Assembly: GCA_029054245.1 (NCBI GenBank)
Contig: JAIDFQ010000043.1
Location: 248,001-312,000 of the forward strand
DNA length: 64,000 nucleotides
Direction of reading: 5' to 3'
Source: Lachnospiraceae bacterium
Lineage (GTDB): Bacteria > Bacillota > Clostridia > Lachnospirales > Lachnospiraceae
Position 1 is the stretch's first letter; every line of letters starts with the position of its first letter. The position numbers and the translations under genes were made by a program. The notes below the pieces were generated by a model. That model made no database searches. It was not told the origin of the DNA and was given only the letters and a program-made list of their open reading frames with translations. This document shows, one piece after another, positions 8,752-18,097 of this stretch.

Positions 8752-9957
8752 ATGGAAAAAATTAAGATGACGACTCCTCTTGTGGAGATGGATGGAGATG
8801 AGATGACCAGAATTCTCTGGCAGATGATCAAGGACGAGCTTTTGCTTCCCTATATTGATTTGAAGACAGAGTATTATGATTTGGGGCTGGAGCACAGGAA
8901 TGAAACCAATGATCAAGTCACGGTGGACAGTGCGGAAGCAACCAAAAAATACGGCGTGGCTGTCAAGTGTGCAACAATCACACCGAATGCGGCAAGAATG
9001 ACGGAATATCATTTGAAAGAAATGTGGAAGAGCCCTAACGGGACCATCAGAGCTATTTTGGACGGTACTGTTTTCAGGGCGCCTATTTTGATAAAAGGGA
9101 TTGTTCCCTATGTGAAAAATTGGACGAAACCCATTACCATTGCCCGTCATGCTTATGGCGATGTATATAAGAATACCGAAATCAAGGTTCCGGGCAAGGG
9201 AAAGGCGGAGCTGGTCTTTACGGCAGAAGACGGAACTGTGACCAGAGAACTGATTCATGATTTTGACGGCGCTGGAATCCTCCAGGGAATCCACAACACA
9301 GAAAAATCTATTTCCAGCTTTGCAAGGGCGTGCTTCAATTATGCCATCGATACAAAGCAGGATTTGTGGTTTGCGACGAAGGATACCATCTCTAAGAAGT
9401 ACGATCACACGTTCAAGGATATCTTTCAGGATATATATGAGGCGGAATATAAAGAAAAGTTTGAAAAGCTTGGCATAGAGTATTTTTATACATTGATTGA
9501 TGATGCGGTTGCACGTGTTGTCCGCTCTGAGGGCGGTTTCATATGGGCATGTAAGAATTACGATGGTGATGTTATGTCGGATATGGTTGCTACTGCTTAT
9601 GGTGATTTGTCCATGATGACATCTGTGCTGGTTTCTCCCAGCGGTGTCTATGAATATGAGGCGGCTCACGGAACGGTTCAGCGTCATTATTATAAACACC
9701 TGAAGGGAGAAGAGACCTCCACCAACTCTATCGCAACGATTTTTGCGTGGACAGGAGCCCTTCGCAAGAGAGGAGAGCTGGACAAAATCCCAGAATTGAT
9801 GGCATTTGCTGATAAGCTGGAGAAGGCATGTATCAAAACGGTGGAGGACGGAAAAATGACCAAGAGCCTGTCGCTAATATCGACCTGCGAAAATCCGGTT
9901 ATTTTAAACAGCCTTGATTTTATCAAAGCAATCAGAGAGACTTTTGATACTCTATAA
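8752..9957 (+). CDS. icd: NADP-dependent isocitrate dehydrogenase
   Basis: [37 protein letters not shown], typical of the IDP family. Start at 8752 follows GGAGGAAAAG. Confidence 0.93.
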   Translation: MEKIKMTTPLVEMDGDEMTRILWQMIKDELLLPYIDLKTEYYDLGLEHRNETNDQVTVDSAEATKKYGVAVKCATITPNAARMTEYHLKEMWKSPNGTIRAILDGTVFRAPILIKGIVPYVKNWTKPITIARHAYGDVYKNTEIKVPGKGKAELVFTAEDGTVTRELIHDFDGAGILQGIHNTEKSISSFARACFNYAIDTKQDLWFATKDTISKKYDHTFKDIFQDIYEAEYKEKFEKLGIEYFYTLIDDAVARVVRSEGGFIWACKNYDGDVMSDMVATAYGDLSMMTSVLVSPSGVYEYEAAHGTVQRHYYKHLKGEETSTNSIATIFAWTGALRKRGELDKIPELMAFADKLEKACIKTVEDGKMTKSLSLISTCENPVILNSLDFIKAIRETFDTL

Positions 9958-9958
9958 G

Positions 9959-11872
9959 TTACTCATTTAAAAGCAATTCCCATTGTTCATACAGCGGCAG
10001 TAGTTTCTCATTCAGATCCTGCTGCCGTTTTGTCAATTCTTGCAGTTTTGCCACATCTGTTGCCACATCAGGCTGACTCATGGTCGCTTCGGTTTCTGAC
10101 AGCTGTTCTTCTAAAGAAGTGATGGCTTCTTCGCATCTGCGCAGATCGTTTTCTCTTTTTCTTGCCTTTGCCTGCAGTTCTTTCTGTGCCTGCCAGTCCA
10201 GCTTTGTCTCAGAGGGGACAGCTTCTTTTTTGAAAGAATTTTCTTGGGAAGAAGCTACTTCGTTAAATGTGGCTTTTTTTTCAAGATAATAATCGTAATT
10301 ACCAAGATAACTGGTTAATCTGCCGTCGGATAAATCCAGAATCCTTAAAGCGGTACGGTTGATGAAATAACGGTCATGGGATACATAGAGAACCGTGCCC
10401 TCATAGGCGTTTAAGGCATCCTCCAAAATCTCCTTTGAGGTGATATCCAGATGGTTGGTAGGCTCATCCAGAATCAGAAAATTAGATTCTGAAAGCATCA
10501 GCTTAGCAAGAGATACCCGTCCACGCTCTCCGCCGCTTAAATCAGCAATTCTTTTGTAAACATCTTCACCGGTAAAAAGGAAGGCAGCCAGAGTGCTCCT
10601 GATTTCCGTGTTATTTAAATAAGGATAAGCATCTGATATTTCCTCGAACAGTGTTTTTTCCATATGCAGAACATGGTGTTCCTGATCATAGTAGCCGATA
10701 TGTACATTGGTGCCCAAGGTGATGGTTCCGGCATCCGCGCTTAAGAGATTGTTGATGATCTTTAAGATGGTCGTTTTTCCGGTGCCGTTATCGCCGATAA
10801 TAGCAACATGCTCCCCGCGTTTTATATCCATGCCGATATTGGAGAATAACTCCTGCTTTCCAAAGGATTTTGCCAGACCTTCTATGTGCAGCACATCATT
10901 GCCGCTTACACATCTGGGAGTCAGCGTCATATGAATGTCCGTGCGCGCTTCGGTGGGTTTGTCTAAAACCTCGATTTTGCTTAACATTTTTTCCCGGCTT
11001 TCAGCCCGACGTATAGATTTTTCTCGGTTGAAGGATTTCAGCTTTTCAATGACTTCCTCTTGATGCTTGATTTCCTGCTGCTGTTTGAGATAGGCATTTA
11101 AAGCGGCAGTGCGCAGTTGTTCTTTTTTTACGGCATATGCAGAGTAGTTGCCAGTGAAGGAAGCGGCTTTCGTCTGATCGATTTCAATGATTTTTCCTGT
11201 GATCCGGTCAAGGAAATAGCGGTCATGGGATACGATGAGGACCGCACCCTTGTAGTTGAGCAGATATGTCTCCAGCCAGGAAATGGAGTTTAAGTCAAGG
11301 TGGTTGGTAGGCTCATCCAAAATGATCAGGTCAGGTTTAAGGAGCAGAAGGCGTCCTAAGGCAATCCTGGTTTTTTGTCCCCCGGATAAAGTTGAGATCT
11401 GTTTGGAAAATTCCTCTTCCAGAAAACCAAGACCTTTTAAGACACCTGTGATTTCGCTCTTATAGGCATATCCGTTTGCAAGCTCAAAGGCGTGGGTGAG
11501 CCGGGTGTAGGTTTCCATCAGGGCATCTAGATGGCTGTCTGTTGCCTGCTTCATGGAAAGCTCAATCTGGCGGATCTTGCGCTCCATCTCGATGATATCT
11601 GACTTGACACTTAAGAGTTCGTCGTAGATGGTATTTTCGCTGTTTACGTCCTGGTTTTGCGCCAGATAGCCCAGGGTCTTTCCTTTGGCAAGTGAAATAA
11701 CGCCCTCGTCGGCAGTCTGCTCTCCAACGATGATGCGTAAAAGGGTGGTCTTGCCGGCGCCATTTATGCCAACGATGGCAGCTTTGTCGTATTCCTCGAT
11801 ATGAAATGAAACATTACGCAGTACAGGCTGGTCGCCGAATGCCTTTGATATATTTTGACATGATAAAATCAT
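9959..11872 (-). CDS. ABC-F family ATP-binding cassette protein
   Basis: Two ABC domains (GINGAGKTTLL, LSGGQKTRIALGRLLLLKPDLIILDEPTNHLD; GDNGTGKTTIL, LSGGERGRVSLAKLMLSESNFLILDEPTNHLD) and no TM segments. Start at MILSCQNISKAFG has an AAAGGA RBS. Confidence 0.93.
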   Translation of the reverse strand: MILSCQNISKAFGDQPVLRNVSFHIEEYDKAAIVGINGAGKTTLLRIIVGEQTADEGVISLAKGKTLGYLAQNQDVNSENTIYDELLSVKSDIIEMERKIRQIELSMKQATDSHLDALMETYTRLTHAFELANGYAYKSEITGVLKGLGFLEEEFSKQISTLSGGQKTRIALGRLLLLKPDLIILDEPTNHLDLNSISWLETYLLNYKGAVLIVSHDRYFLDRITGKIIEIDQTKAASFTGNYSAYAVKKEQLRTAALNAYLKQQQEIKHQEEVIEKLKSFNREKSIRRAESREKMLSKIEVLDKPTEARTDIHMTLTPRCVSGNDVLHIEGLAKSFGKQELFSNIGMDIKRGEHVAIIGDNGTGKTTILKIINNLLSADAGTITLGTNVHIGYYDQEHHVLHMEKTLFEEISDAYPYLNNTEIRSTLAAFLFTGEDVYKRIADLSGGERGRVSLAKLMLSESNFLILDEPTNHLDITSKEILEDALNAYEGTVLYVSHDRYFINRTALRILDLSDGRLTSYLGNYDYYLEKKATFNEVASSQENSFKKEAVPSETKLDWQAQKELQAKARKRENDLRRCEEAITSLEEQLSETEATMSQPDVATDVAKLQELTKRQQDLNEKLLPLYEQWELLLNE

Positions 11873-11940
11873 AGTGACATATCCTTTCATAAAACATGGT
11901 GCCTAATACAGGCATATCATACTAAAATAGTAACAGTATC

Positions 11941-11969
11941 AGTTTACAGATGATAAAAGGGAATGTCAA
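11941..11969 (-). promoter_or_regulatory. Predicted promoter of the ABC-F gene
   Basis: Reverse strand reads TTGACA N17 TAAACT; the -35 is the left arm of the palindrome AATGTCAATGAATTGACATT. Confidence 0.5.
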
Positions 11970-11981
11970 TGAATTGACATT
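11962..11981. repeat. 20-bp inverted repeat made by back-to-back -35 elements
   Basis: AATGTCAAT-GA-ATTGACATT: perfect 9-bp arms, 2-nt centre. Confidence 0.9.
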
Positions 11982-12002
11982 ATTTTAACAGTGTTATATA
12001 TT
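11974..12002 (+). promoter_or_regulatory. Predicted rex promoter
   Basis: TTGACA (11974-11979) N17 TATATT (11997-12002). Confidence 0.7.
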
Positions 12003-12066
12003 ATTTTTATAACCAAATTTCAAAGCGCATATGATACAGCGCTTTAAGTAACAGGAGGCAATCCGG

Positions 12067-12717
12067 GTGGACAATAAAGAAATCTCACAGGCTGTGATTG
12101 GGCGGCTCCCAAGGTATTTTCGGTATCTAGGGGAGCTTAAAGATGGAGGAATTGAGAGGATTTCTTCCCAGGAACTGAGTGATATCATGAAGGTCACAGC
12201 ATCTCAGATCCGTCAGGATTTCAATAATTTTGGCGGTTTCGGACAACAGGGATACGGATATAAGGTTGAATACCTCTATGAGGAAATCGGCAGGATATTG
12301 GGACTTGAAAATACCCATAATCTAATTATTATCGGGGCTGGTAATCTGGGGCAGGCGCTGGTAAATTATATGAATTTTGAGAGAAGAGGGTTTTTGTTCA
12401 AAGGAATTTTTGACAGGAATCCAGAGCTTTACGGCAAAAAGATACGTAATATGGAAATAAAGCCTATGGAAGAAATGGAAGCTTTTGTTAAGCAAAATGA
12501 AATCGATATTGCTGTTCTTACCATACCAAAGTCAGAAGCTGCCAGGGTTGCTGAAAAGCTGGTGCAGAATGGAATTAAGGGTATTTGGAATTTTGCACAT
12601 GTAGACTTAAATGTTCCGAAGGAAATCCAGGTAGAAAACGTCCATTTATCGGACAGTCTTATGAAGCTGGCTTATAGCATAAATCGTTATGGTAACGAAT
12701 CAGAAGGCACATTTTAA
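12067..12717 (+). CDS. rex: Redox-sensing transcriptional repressor Rex
   Basis: AVIGRLPRYFRYLGELKDGGIERISSQELSDIMKVTASQIRQDFNNFGGFGQQGYGYKVEYL; GAGNLGQAL Rossmann motif. GTG start. Confidence 0.95.
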   Translation: MDNKEISQAVIGRLPRYFRYLGELKDGGIERISSQELSDIMKVTASQIRQDFNNFGGFGQQGYGYKVEYLYEEIGRILGLENTHNLIIIGAGNLGQALVNYMNFERRGFLFKGIFDRNPELYGKKIRNMEIKPMEEMEAFVKQNEIDIAVLTIPKSEAARVAEKLVQNGIKGIWNFAHVDLNVPKEIQVENVHLSDSLMKLAYSINRYGNESEGTF

Positions 12718-12747
12718 AAGAATCTAAAAAATCACGGAGGTATGCAT

Positions 12748-13374
12748 ATGTCAAGATCAGACGATATATATAAACCTGCGCTGGCAAACAAAAAGATACC
12801 AATCCTTACACTGGATAATAAATGGCATAAACTGTTTACACAGGCAGAACCAAACAAGAGGTTAAAACGTCGGGAAGAAGAATTAAATGAACTATTAAAA
12901 AGACAGGGAAAGGCAACTACAGAGATTAAGGAAATCAAGAAGCTTAAGAGAAGGCTGATGCAGGAAATCATGGAAAATGCAAGCGAAGCTTCTTCAGGAA
13001 ATGATGCAAGGGCAAGAAAGAAAACGGATGAGAGCAAACGCCTAATGGGCGAGTGCAATGAGAAAATTGCAGGGTATGAGGATGAACTGTTAGAACTTCC
13101 CAGGCAGATCGACAAGGTCAACAAGGAATTGATGCTGATGACGATGGAGATATGCTATGACAGACTGAAAGAAAATGAACGGGATATTGAAGAAATCACA
13201 AAGTGGGTTGCACAGGTGAAGGAGGAACTGAAGGAGAAGCTGATTTTAAAACAGGAAAAGGAAACGGTCAATCAGGAACTTTATTCTTATATGCATGATA
13301 TTTTTGGGGCAGACGTGATTAATATGTTTGATACGAAATATAAGATCGAGGAACCGGAAGGCGGCAGAAAGTAA
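12748..13374 (+). CDS. Uncharacterised charged, helical/coiled-coil protein
   Basis: ORF with GGAGG RBS about 8 nt before ATG 12748; long Lys/Glu-rich heptad-like stretches; no recognised catalytic motif. Confidence 0.75.
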   Translation: MSRSDDIYKPALANKKIPILTLDNKWHKLFTQAEPNKRLKRREEELNELLKRQGKATTEIKEIKKLKRRLMQEIMENASEASSGNDARARKKTDESKRLMGECNEKIAGYEDELLELPRQIDKVNKELMLMTMEICYDRLKENERDIEEITKWVAQVKEELKEKLILKQEKETVNQELYSYMHDIFGADVINMFDTKYKIEEPEGGRK

Positions 13375-13389
13375 TGGGGATTGTGTGAG

Positions 13390-14904
13390 ATGAAATATGT
13401 ATTGAAAGCACATGAAATGAAGGCGTATGACAGGGATACCAGTGAGCGGATTGGTATCCCTTCTATGGTTCTTATGGAGCGGGCAGCGCTTGCTGCGGTA
13501 GATGTGATTTTAAGAAAGAGGCATATGCCGGGGAAAGTGCTGATCGTGGCAGGGATGGGAAACAATGGAGGAGACGGACTTGCAATCGGAAGGCTTTTAG
13601 CGCTCAAGGGGGTAAAAGTCACCTTCTTTATGGCAGGTGATTTAGATAGAATGAGCGCTGAAACAAAAGCCCAGGCGGACATTATAAAAAATTCAGGGTT
13701 TTCCATACAGAGCAATTTTGAAGTGAAAGAATATGATATGGTAATAGATGCTCTGCTCGGAATCGGTTTATCCAGGAATATGGAAGGCGTATATTTAGAT
13801 GTCATAGAGCAGATAAATGCCTGCGGAAGAAGAGGGGCGTTCATTTTAAGTGTGGATATACCGTCGGGTATCTGTGCGGACAACGGAAAGATTTTAGGCG
13901 GTGCGGTACGGGCAGATCTTACAGTGACGTTTGCGTTTGCAAAAAGAGGGCATCTTTTGTACCCTGGAAGGGAATACACGAAAGAACTGGTCGTTAAGGA
14001 CATTGGTATTACGCAGCAGTCTTTTGGGGAAGAACCTCCTGGCGCTTTCTGCTATGAAAGAGGTGATGCCGTAAGGCTTCTTCCGAAACGGCGACCGGAT
14101 GGAAATAAAGGCTCTTTTGGCAAAGTACTGCTTTTGGCAGGAAGCCGCGATATGGGGGGCGCATGTATATTGTGTGGACGCAGTATCCTTAAGGCGGGTG
14201 CAGGCATGGTCAAAATCATAACCTGCTCCTGCAACCGGGAAATCATGCAGAATGCAGTTCCGGAAGCGATGCTTTATACCTTCGATGAGGCGCCTGATAA
14301 AGAGCAGGTACAAAAGTCTATGGACTGGGCAGACGTCGTAGTTGCAGGTCCGGGAATGGGAACTGATCAAAATGCGTATCTGCTGATAAAGTATGTTTTG
14401 AGGGAAGGAAAGAATCCCATTGTGCTCGATGCAGATGCCCTTAATCTGCTGGCAGCACATGAAGAACTGCGTATGCTTGCAGCAGGATACGGGGCGGAAA
14501 GGATGATTATTACGCCCCATCCCGGGGAGTTGGTGCGTCTTGCCAAGACGCATATGGAGGAATACCAAAACCACAGAGAAACACTGATGCTAGAGCTTGC
14601 CAAAGAGCTTTCCTGTATCGTTGCGGCGAAGGATGCCGTGACGATGGTGGCGCAGGCAGGGAGAAGGGAAATCTATATCAATACATCGGGAAATGATGGA
14701 ATGGCAGGCGCAGGCAGCGGAGATGTGCTGGCAGGTGTGATAGGCGGACTTCTCGCACAAAAACAGGAAGCTTTTGACGCGGCATGCCTGGGGGTATACC
14801 TTCATGGACTTGCGGGGGAGGAGGCGTCCGTAAAAGAGGGGCGCCGCGGAATGACTGCGTCAGATATTATAAAAAACCTTCCCATTGTGATGAGAGAGGC
14901 ATAA
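13390..14904 (+). CDS. nnr: Bifunctional NAD(P)H-hydrate epimerase / ADP-dependent NAD(P)H-hydrate dehydratase
   Basis: YjeF_N motif GNNGGDGLAIGRLL and carbohydrate-kinase-like domain NTSGNDGMAGAGSGDVLAGVIGGLLAQ. Confidence 0.93.
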   Translation: MKYVLKAHEMKAYDRDTSERIGIPSMVLMERAALAAVDVILRKRHMPGKVLIVAGMGNNGGDGLAIGRLLALKGVKVTFFMAGDLDRMSAETKAQADIIKNSGFSIQSNFEVKEYDMVIDALLGIGLSRNMEGVYLDVIEQINACGRRGAFILSVDIPSGICADNGKILGGAVRADLTVTFAFAKRGHLLYPGREYTKELVVKDIGITQQSFGEEPPGAFCYERGDAVRLLPKRRPDGNKGSFGKVLLLAGSRDMGGACILCGRSILKAGAGMVKIITCSCNREIMQNAVPEAMLYTFDEAPDKEQVQKSMDWADVVVAGPGMGTDQNAYLLIKYVLREGKNPIVLDADALNLLAAHEELRMLAAGYGAERMIITPHPGELVRLAKTHMEEYQNHRETLMLELAKELSCIVAAKDAVTMVAQAGRREIYINTSGNDGMAGAGSGDVLAGVIGGLLAQKQEAFDAACLGVYLHGLAGEEASVKEGRRGMTASDIIKNLPIVMREA

Positions 14905-14948
14905 GTGGTTAAAATACAGCCTGCTGGCAGAAGAAGAGAGGAATTGCA

Positions 14949-16157
14949 GTGAAAGAAGAGGATATCATATATAGGCTAAAAAGGGTCTATGCGGAAATAA
15001 ATCTGGATGCAGTCAGATGCAATATGGAAAACATGAAAAAAAATATTGCGCCGAAGACAGAAATGATTGCAGTAATCAAAGCGGATGGATATGGGCATGG
15101 AGCAGTGCCGATTGCACGGGAACTGGAAGCACTTGCGTTTCTTTACGGTTTTGCAGTAGCGACGGCTGAAGAGGCGGAGCAGCTTAGGAATGCTGGGATT
15201 ACGAAACCGATTCTGGTTCTTGGATATACCTTTCCATACAGCTATGAAAAAATGATACAGGAAGAGGTCAGGATGGCAGTCTTCCGTTATGATACGTTAA
15301 ATGAGCTGTCAGATGCAGGTATCCGATTAGCGAAGAAAGGCATCTTTAAAAAGGCAAAGATTCACATTAAAGTTGACACGGGGATGAGCAGAATCGGTGT
15401 AAGACCAGATGAAGAAGGACTTTGTTTTGTGGAGAAAGCTTTTAAAACAGATGGGATTGAAGTGGAGGGCATTTTCACCCATTTTGCGAGAGCTGACGAA
15501 GCGGATAAATCTTCTGCGGAAAATCAGCTTTCTGTATTTGAGCAGTTCCTTGAGAGGGTAAGAGAAAGCACTGGCAGTAAGATTTTCTATAAGCACTGTT
15601 CAAACAGTGCAGGGATCTTAGAACTGTCAAAGGCAAACATGGATCTGGTGAGGGCGGGAATAACGCTCTATGGATTATGGCCCTCCAGCCAGGTGAGGAA
15701 GGATATCGTAAAGCTTGTGCCGGCCCTATCTCTTTACAGTACCGTTGTATATGTAAAGGAAATAGAGGCAGGTACCGGAGTCAGTTACGGAAGTACCTTT
15801 GTTGCAGGAGAAAAGATGCGGATAGCCACGGTTCCTATCGGATACGGGGATGGCTATCCCAGAGGATTGTCAGGAAAAGGATTTGTACTGGTACATGGGC
15901 AAAGGGCGCCTATTTTAGGGCGGGTATGTATGGACCAGTTTATGATAGATGTGACCCATATCCCCGGGGTGGCGCAGGGGGATATGGTGACGCTGATTGG
16001 ATGTGATGGAAAGGAGCAGATCACAATGGAGGAATTAGGCGATCTTTCCGGCAGGTTCAATTATGAGTTTGCATGCGATATCGGGAAACGTGTGCCGAGA
16101 GTCTATAAAAAAGGCGGGAAAATTCTGTGCACAGAGGAATGCTGTCAGGATTTTTAA
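14949..16157 (+). CDS. alr: Alanine racemase
   Basis: AVIKADGYGHGAVPIARELE PLP-lysine motif; HIKVDTGMSRIGVRP; GRVCMDQFMIDVT. Confidence 0.95.
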   Translation: MKEEDIIYRLKRVYAEINLDAVRCNMENMKKNIAPKTEMIAVIKADGYGHGAVPIARELEALAFLYGFAVATAEEAEQLRNAGITKPILVLGYTFPYSYEKMIQEEVRMAVFRYDTLNELSDAGIRLAKKGIFKKAKIHIKVDTGMSRIGVRPDEEGLCFVEKAFKTDGIEVEGIFTHFARADEADKSSAENQLSVFEQFLERVRESTGSKIFYKHCSNSAGILELSKANMDLVRAGITLYGLWPSSQVRKDIVKLVPALSLYSTVVYVKEIEAGTGVSYGSTFVAGEKMRIATVPIGYGDGYPRGLSGKGFVLVHGQRAPILGRVCMDQFMIDVTHIPGVAQGDMVTLIGCDGKEQITMEELGDLSGRFNYEFACDIGKRVPRVYKKGGKILCTEECCQDF

Positions 16158-16232
16158 CTGCAACTGAATACCTTCTGACAATACGGTTATACTATTTACT
16201 GACTTGAAATTATCCTATTGTTGAAATGAAGG

Positions 16233-16592
16233 GTGTGTGAAGAAGTGAGAAGAGGGGATATTTATTATGCAGATTTAAGACCGGTGGTGGGTTCAGAACA
16301 GGGCGGTATCAGACCGGTGCTGATTATACAGAATGATGTGGGGAACAGACATAGCCCTACGGTAATCTGTGCGGCGATCACATCAAAGATGAACAAGGCG
16401 AAGCTGCCTACGCATATAGAGTTAAGTTCAGGGAGATATGATATGGTGAAGGATTCGGTCATCCTCTTAGAACAGCTAAGAACAATAGATAAAAAGCGTC
16501 TGAAAGATAAGGTATGCCACCTGGACGAAGATATCATGAGGCAGGTGAACCGCGGGCTCATGGTCAGTCTTGAACTGGGTACATATATGTAA
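16233..16592 (+). CDS. mazF: MazF/PemK family endoribonuclease toxin
   Basis: [45 protein letters not shown]; located directly after alr. Exact start (GTG 16233 or GTG 16245) uncertain. Confidence 0.92.
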   Translation: MCEEVRRGDIYYADLRPVVGSEQGGIRPVLIIQNDVGNRHSPTVICAAITSKMNKAKLPTHIELSSGRYDMVKDSVILLEQLRTIDKKRLKDKVCHLDEDIMRQVNRGLMVSLELGTYM

Positions 16593-16605
16593 GCCAACGC
16601 AGACC

Positions 16606-16634
16606 TTGACGATAAGAACAGGAAATGATATAGT
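16606..16634 (+). promoter_or_regulatory. Sigma-A-type promoter upstream of the CNNM/CorC gene
   Basis: TTGACG N17 TATAGT. Confidence 0.6.
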
Positions 16635-16669
16635 CTAATGTGATATTTTGTACAAAAGGAGATAGGAGA

Positions 16670-18085
16670 ATGGAGGATGGCGGGCCTACGGCCAGTTACA
16701 TTGTTTTTTTTGCATTGCTTTTCACAGACATGCTTTTTTATGGATTTGGCGCGGCAGTAAAGGAATTGAATGCAAAGGAGTTATCGGAGCAATTTGAGGA
16801 GACAGGAAATAAAAAAGCAGGACGGCTCTATGAGATCGCAATAAATCCAGAGCAGTACATCAACACGGTTCAGCTTGTGGTGACGTTGATCAATCTGGTT
16901 ATGGGAGCATTTTTCTTAAGGGTATTCGGCCGGGTGGCAGGAAGGTTCATAGAAAGAGGCGTCATGGAGAAGCTGTCGGATTTTGTGATATCGCCAGCGG
17001 TGGTCTCTGTCGCGGCGCTTTTTCTTGCGGGGGCAGTGCTGCTTTACATATTATTGACCTTCGGCGTTTTGATACCCAAAAGGCTGGGTGTGCGCTATGC
17101 AGGGAAATGGTCTTATGCGTGTATCAACCCAATTTATTATATTACCCGGTTTTTTAGTCCGGTAACAGGTCTTGTGTCTGTGACATCAAAGGCGATTCTG
17201 CGGATTTTCGGCATTCATGCAGACAGGAATGCGGAGGATGTGACGGAAGAGGAAATCATATCCATGGTCAATGAAGGACATGAGCAGGGCGTGCTTCTGG
17301 CAACAGAAGCAGAAATGATTACCAATATTTTTGAGTTTGGCGATAAGCAGGCAAAGGATATTATGACCCACAGATCTAATATTCTGGGAATCGACAGGAA
17401 TATGACGTTAGGAGAGGCGCTTGACTACATGCTCAGTGAAAGTAAGAGCAGGTTTCCGGTATATGATGAAAATATCGACCATGTAATTGGGATTCTTCAT
17501 TTTAGAGATGCCATGCGTGCCCACAGGGAAGAGGGCAATATGGGACTTAAGGTGGGAGAAATCGAAGGACTTGTGAGAAAGACCATGTTCATACCGGAGA
17601 CCAAAAATATAGATGCGTTGTTTCAGATTATGCAGCATACTAAAACACAGATGGTGATCGTGGTAGATGAGTATGGACAAACAACAGGGCTGGTTGCCAT
17701 GGAGGATATCCTGGAGGAAATTGTCGGAAACATCATGGATGAGTATGATGAAGAAGAGGAACATATCGAAGAGACAGAAAATGCCGATGAGTATATTATA
17801 GAAGGAATCACGCCACTTGAGGAATTGGAGGAGCGGTTTGGGATTTCCTTTAAAGAACAGGAATTTGAGACTTTAAATGGATTTATGATTGCAAAGATGG
17901 ATAAGATTCCAGAGGAGGAAGATGAAGAGTTCTCCATTGATGTGGATGGATATCATTTCAAGATCATGCAGGTAAAAAACAGGATGATCAAAAGCGTTCT
18001 CGTTAAAAAGCTTCCCGAAAAGAAAGGGGAAGGCGGGGATGATATAAAAGCAGAAGAAAATGAAATAGAAAATAAACAGATGTAA
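16670..18085 (+). CDS. Hemolysin/CNNM-type membrane protein (DUF21-CBS-CorC_HlyC)
   Basis: N-terminal TM domain; CBS pair (DIMTHRSNILGIDRNMTLGEALDYMLSESKSRFPVYDENIDHVIGILHFRD...; VVDEYGQTTGLVAMEDILEEIVGNIMDEYD); C-terminal CorC/HlyC domain. Start at 16670 after AAGGAGATAGGAG. Confidence 0.9.
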   Translation: MEDGGPTASYIVFFALLFTDMLFYGFGAAVKELNAKELSEQFEETGNKKAGRLYEIAINPEQYINTVQLVVTLINLVMGAFFLRVFGRVAGRFIERGVMEKLSDFVISPAVVSVAALFLAGAVLLYILLTFGVLIPKRLGVRYAGKWSYACINPIYYITRFFSPVTGLVSVTSKAILRIFGIHADRNAEDVTEEEIISMVNEGHEQGVLLATEAEMITNIFEFGDKQAKDIMTHRSNILGIDRNMTLGEALDYMLSESKSRFPVYDENIDHVIGILHFRDAMRAHREEGNMGLKVGEIEGLVRKTMFIPETKNIDALFQIMQHTKTQMVIVVDEYGQTTGLVAMEDILEEIVGNIMDEYDEEEEHIEETENADEYIIEGITPLEELEERFGISFKEQEFETLNGFMIAKMDKIPEEEDEEFSIDVDGYHFKIMQVKNRMIKSVLVKKLPEKKGEGGDDIKAEENEIENKQM

Positions 18086-18097
18086 AGGAGAAAGAAA

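Noticed and set aside
8665-9699. 344-aa ORF on the minus strand opposite icd
   Set aside because: Cys/His/Ile-rich, low-complexity translation with no family motif; lies fully antisense to a well-supported isocitrate dehydrogenase, typical shadow ORF.
13287-14574. Two overlapping minus-strand ORFs (238 and 226 aa) opposite nnr
   Set aside because: Both lie opposite a conserved bifunctional enzyme and look like shadow ORFs.
16233-16592. Complete toxin-antitoxin module
   Set aside because: Only the MazF-like gene is visible; no antitoxin ORF upstream or downstream.
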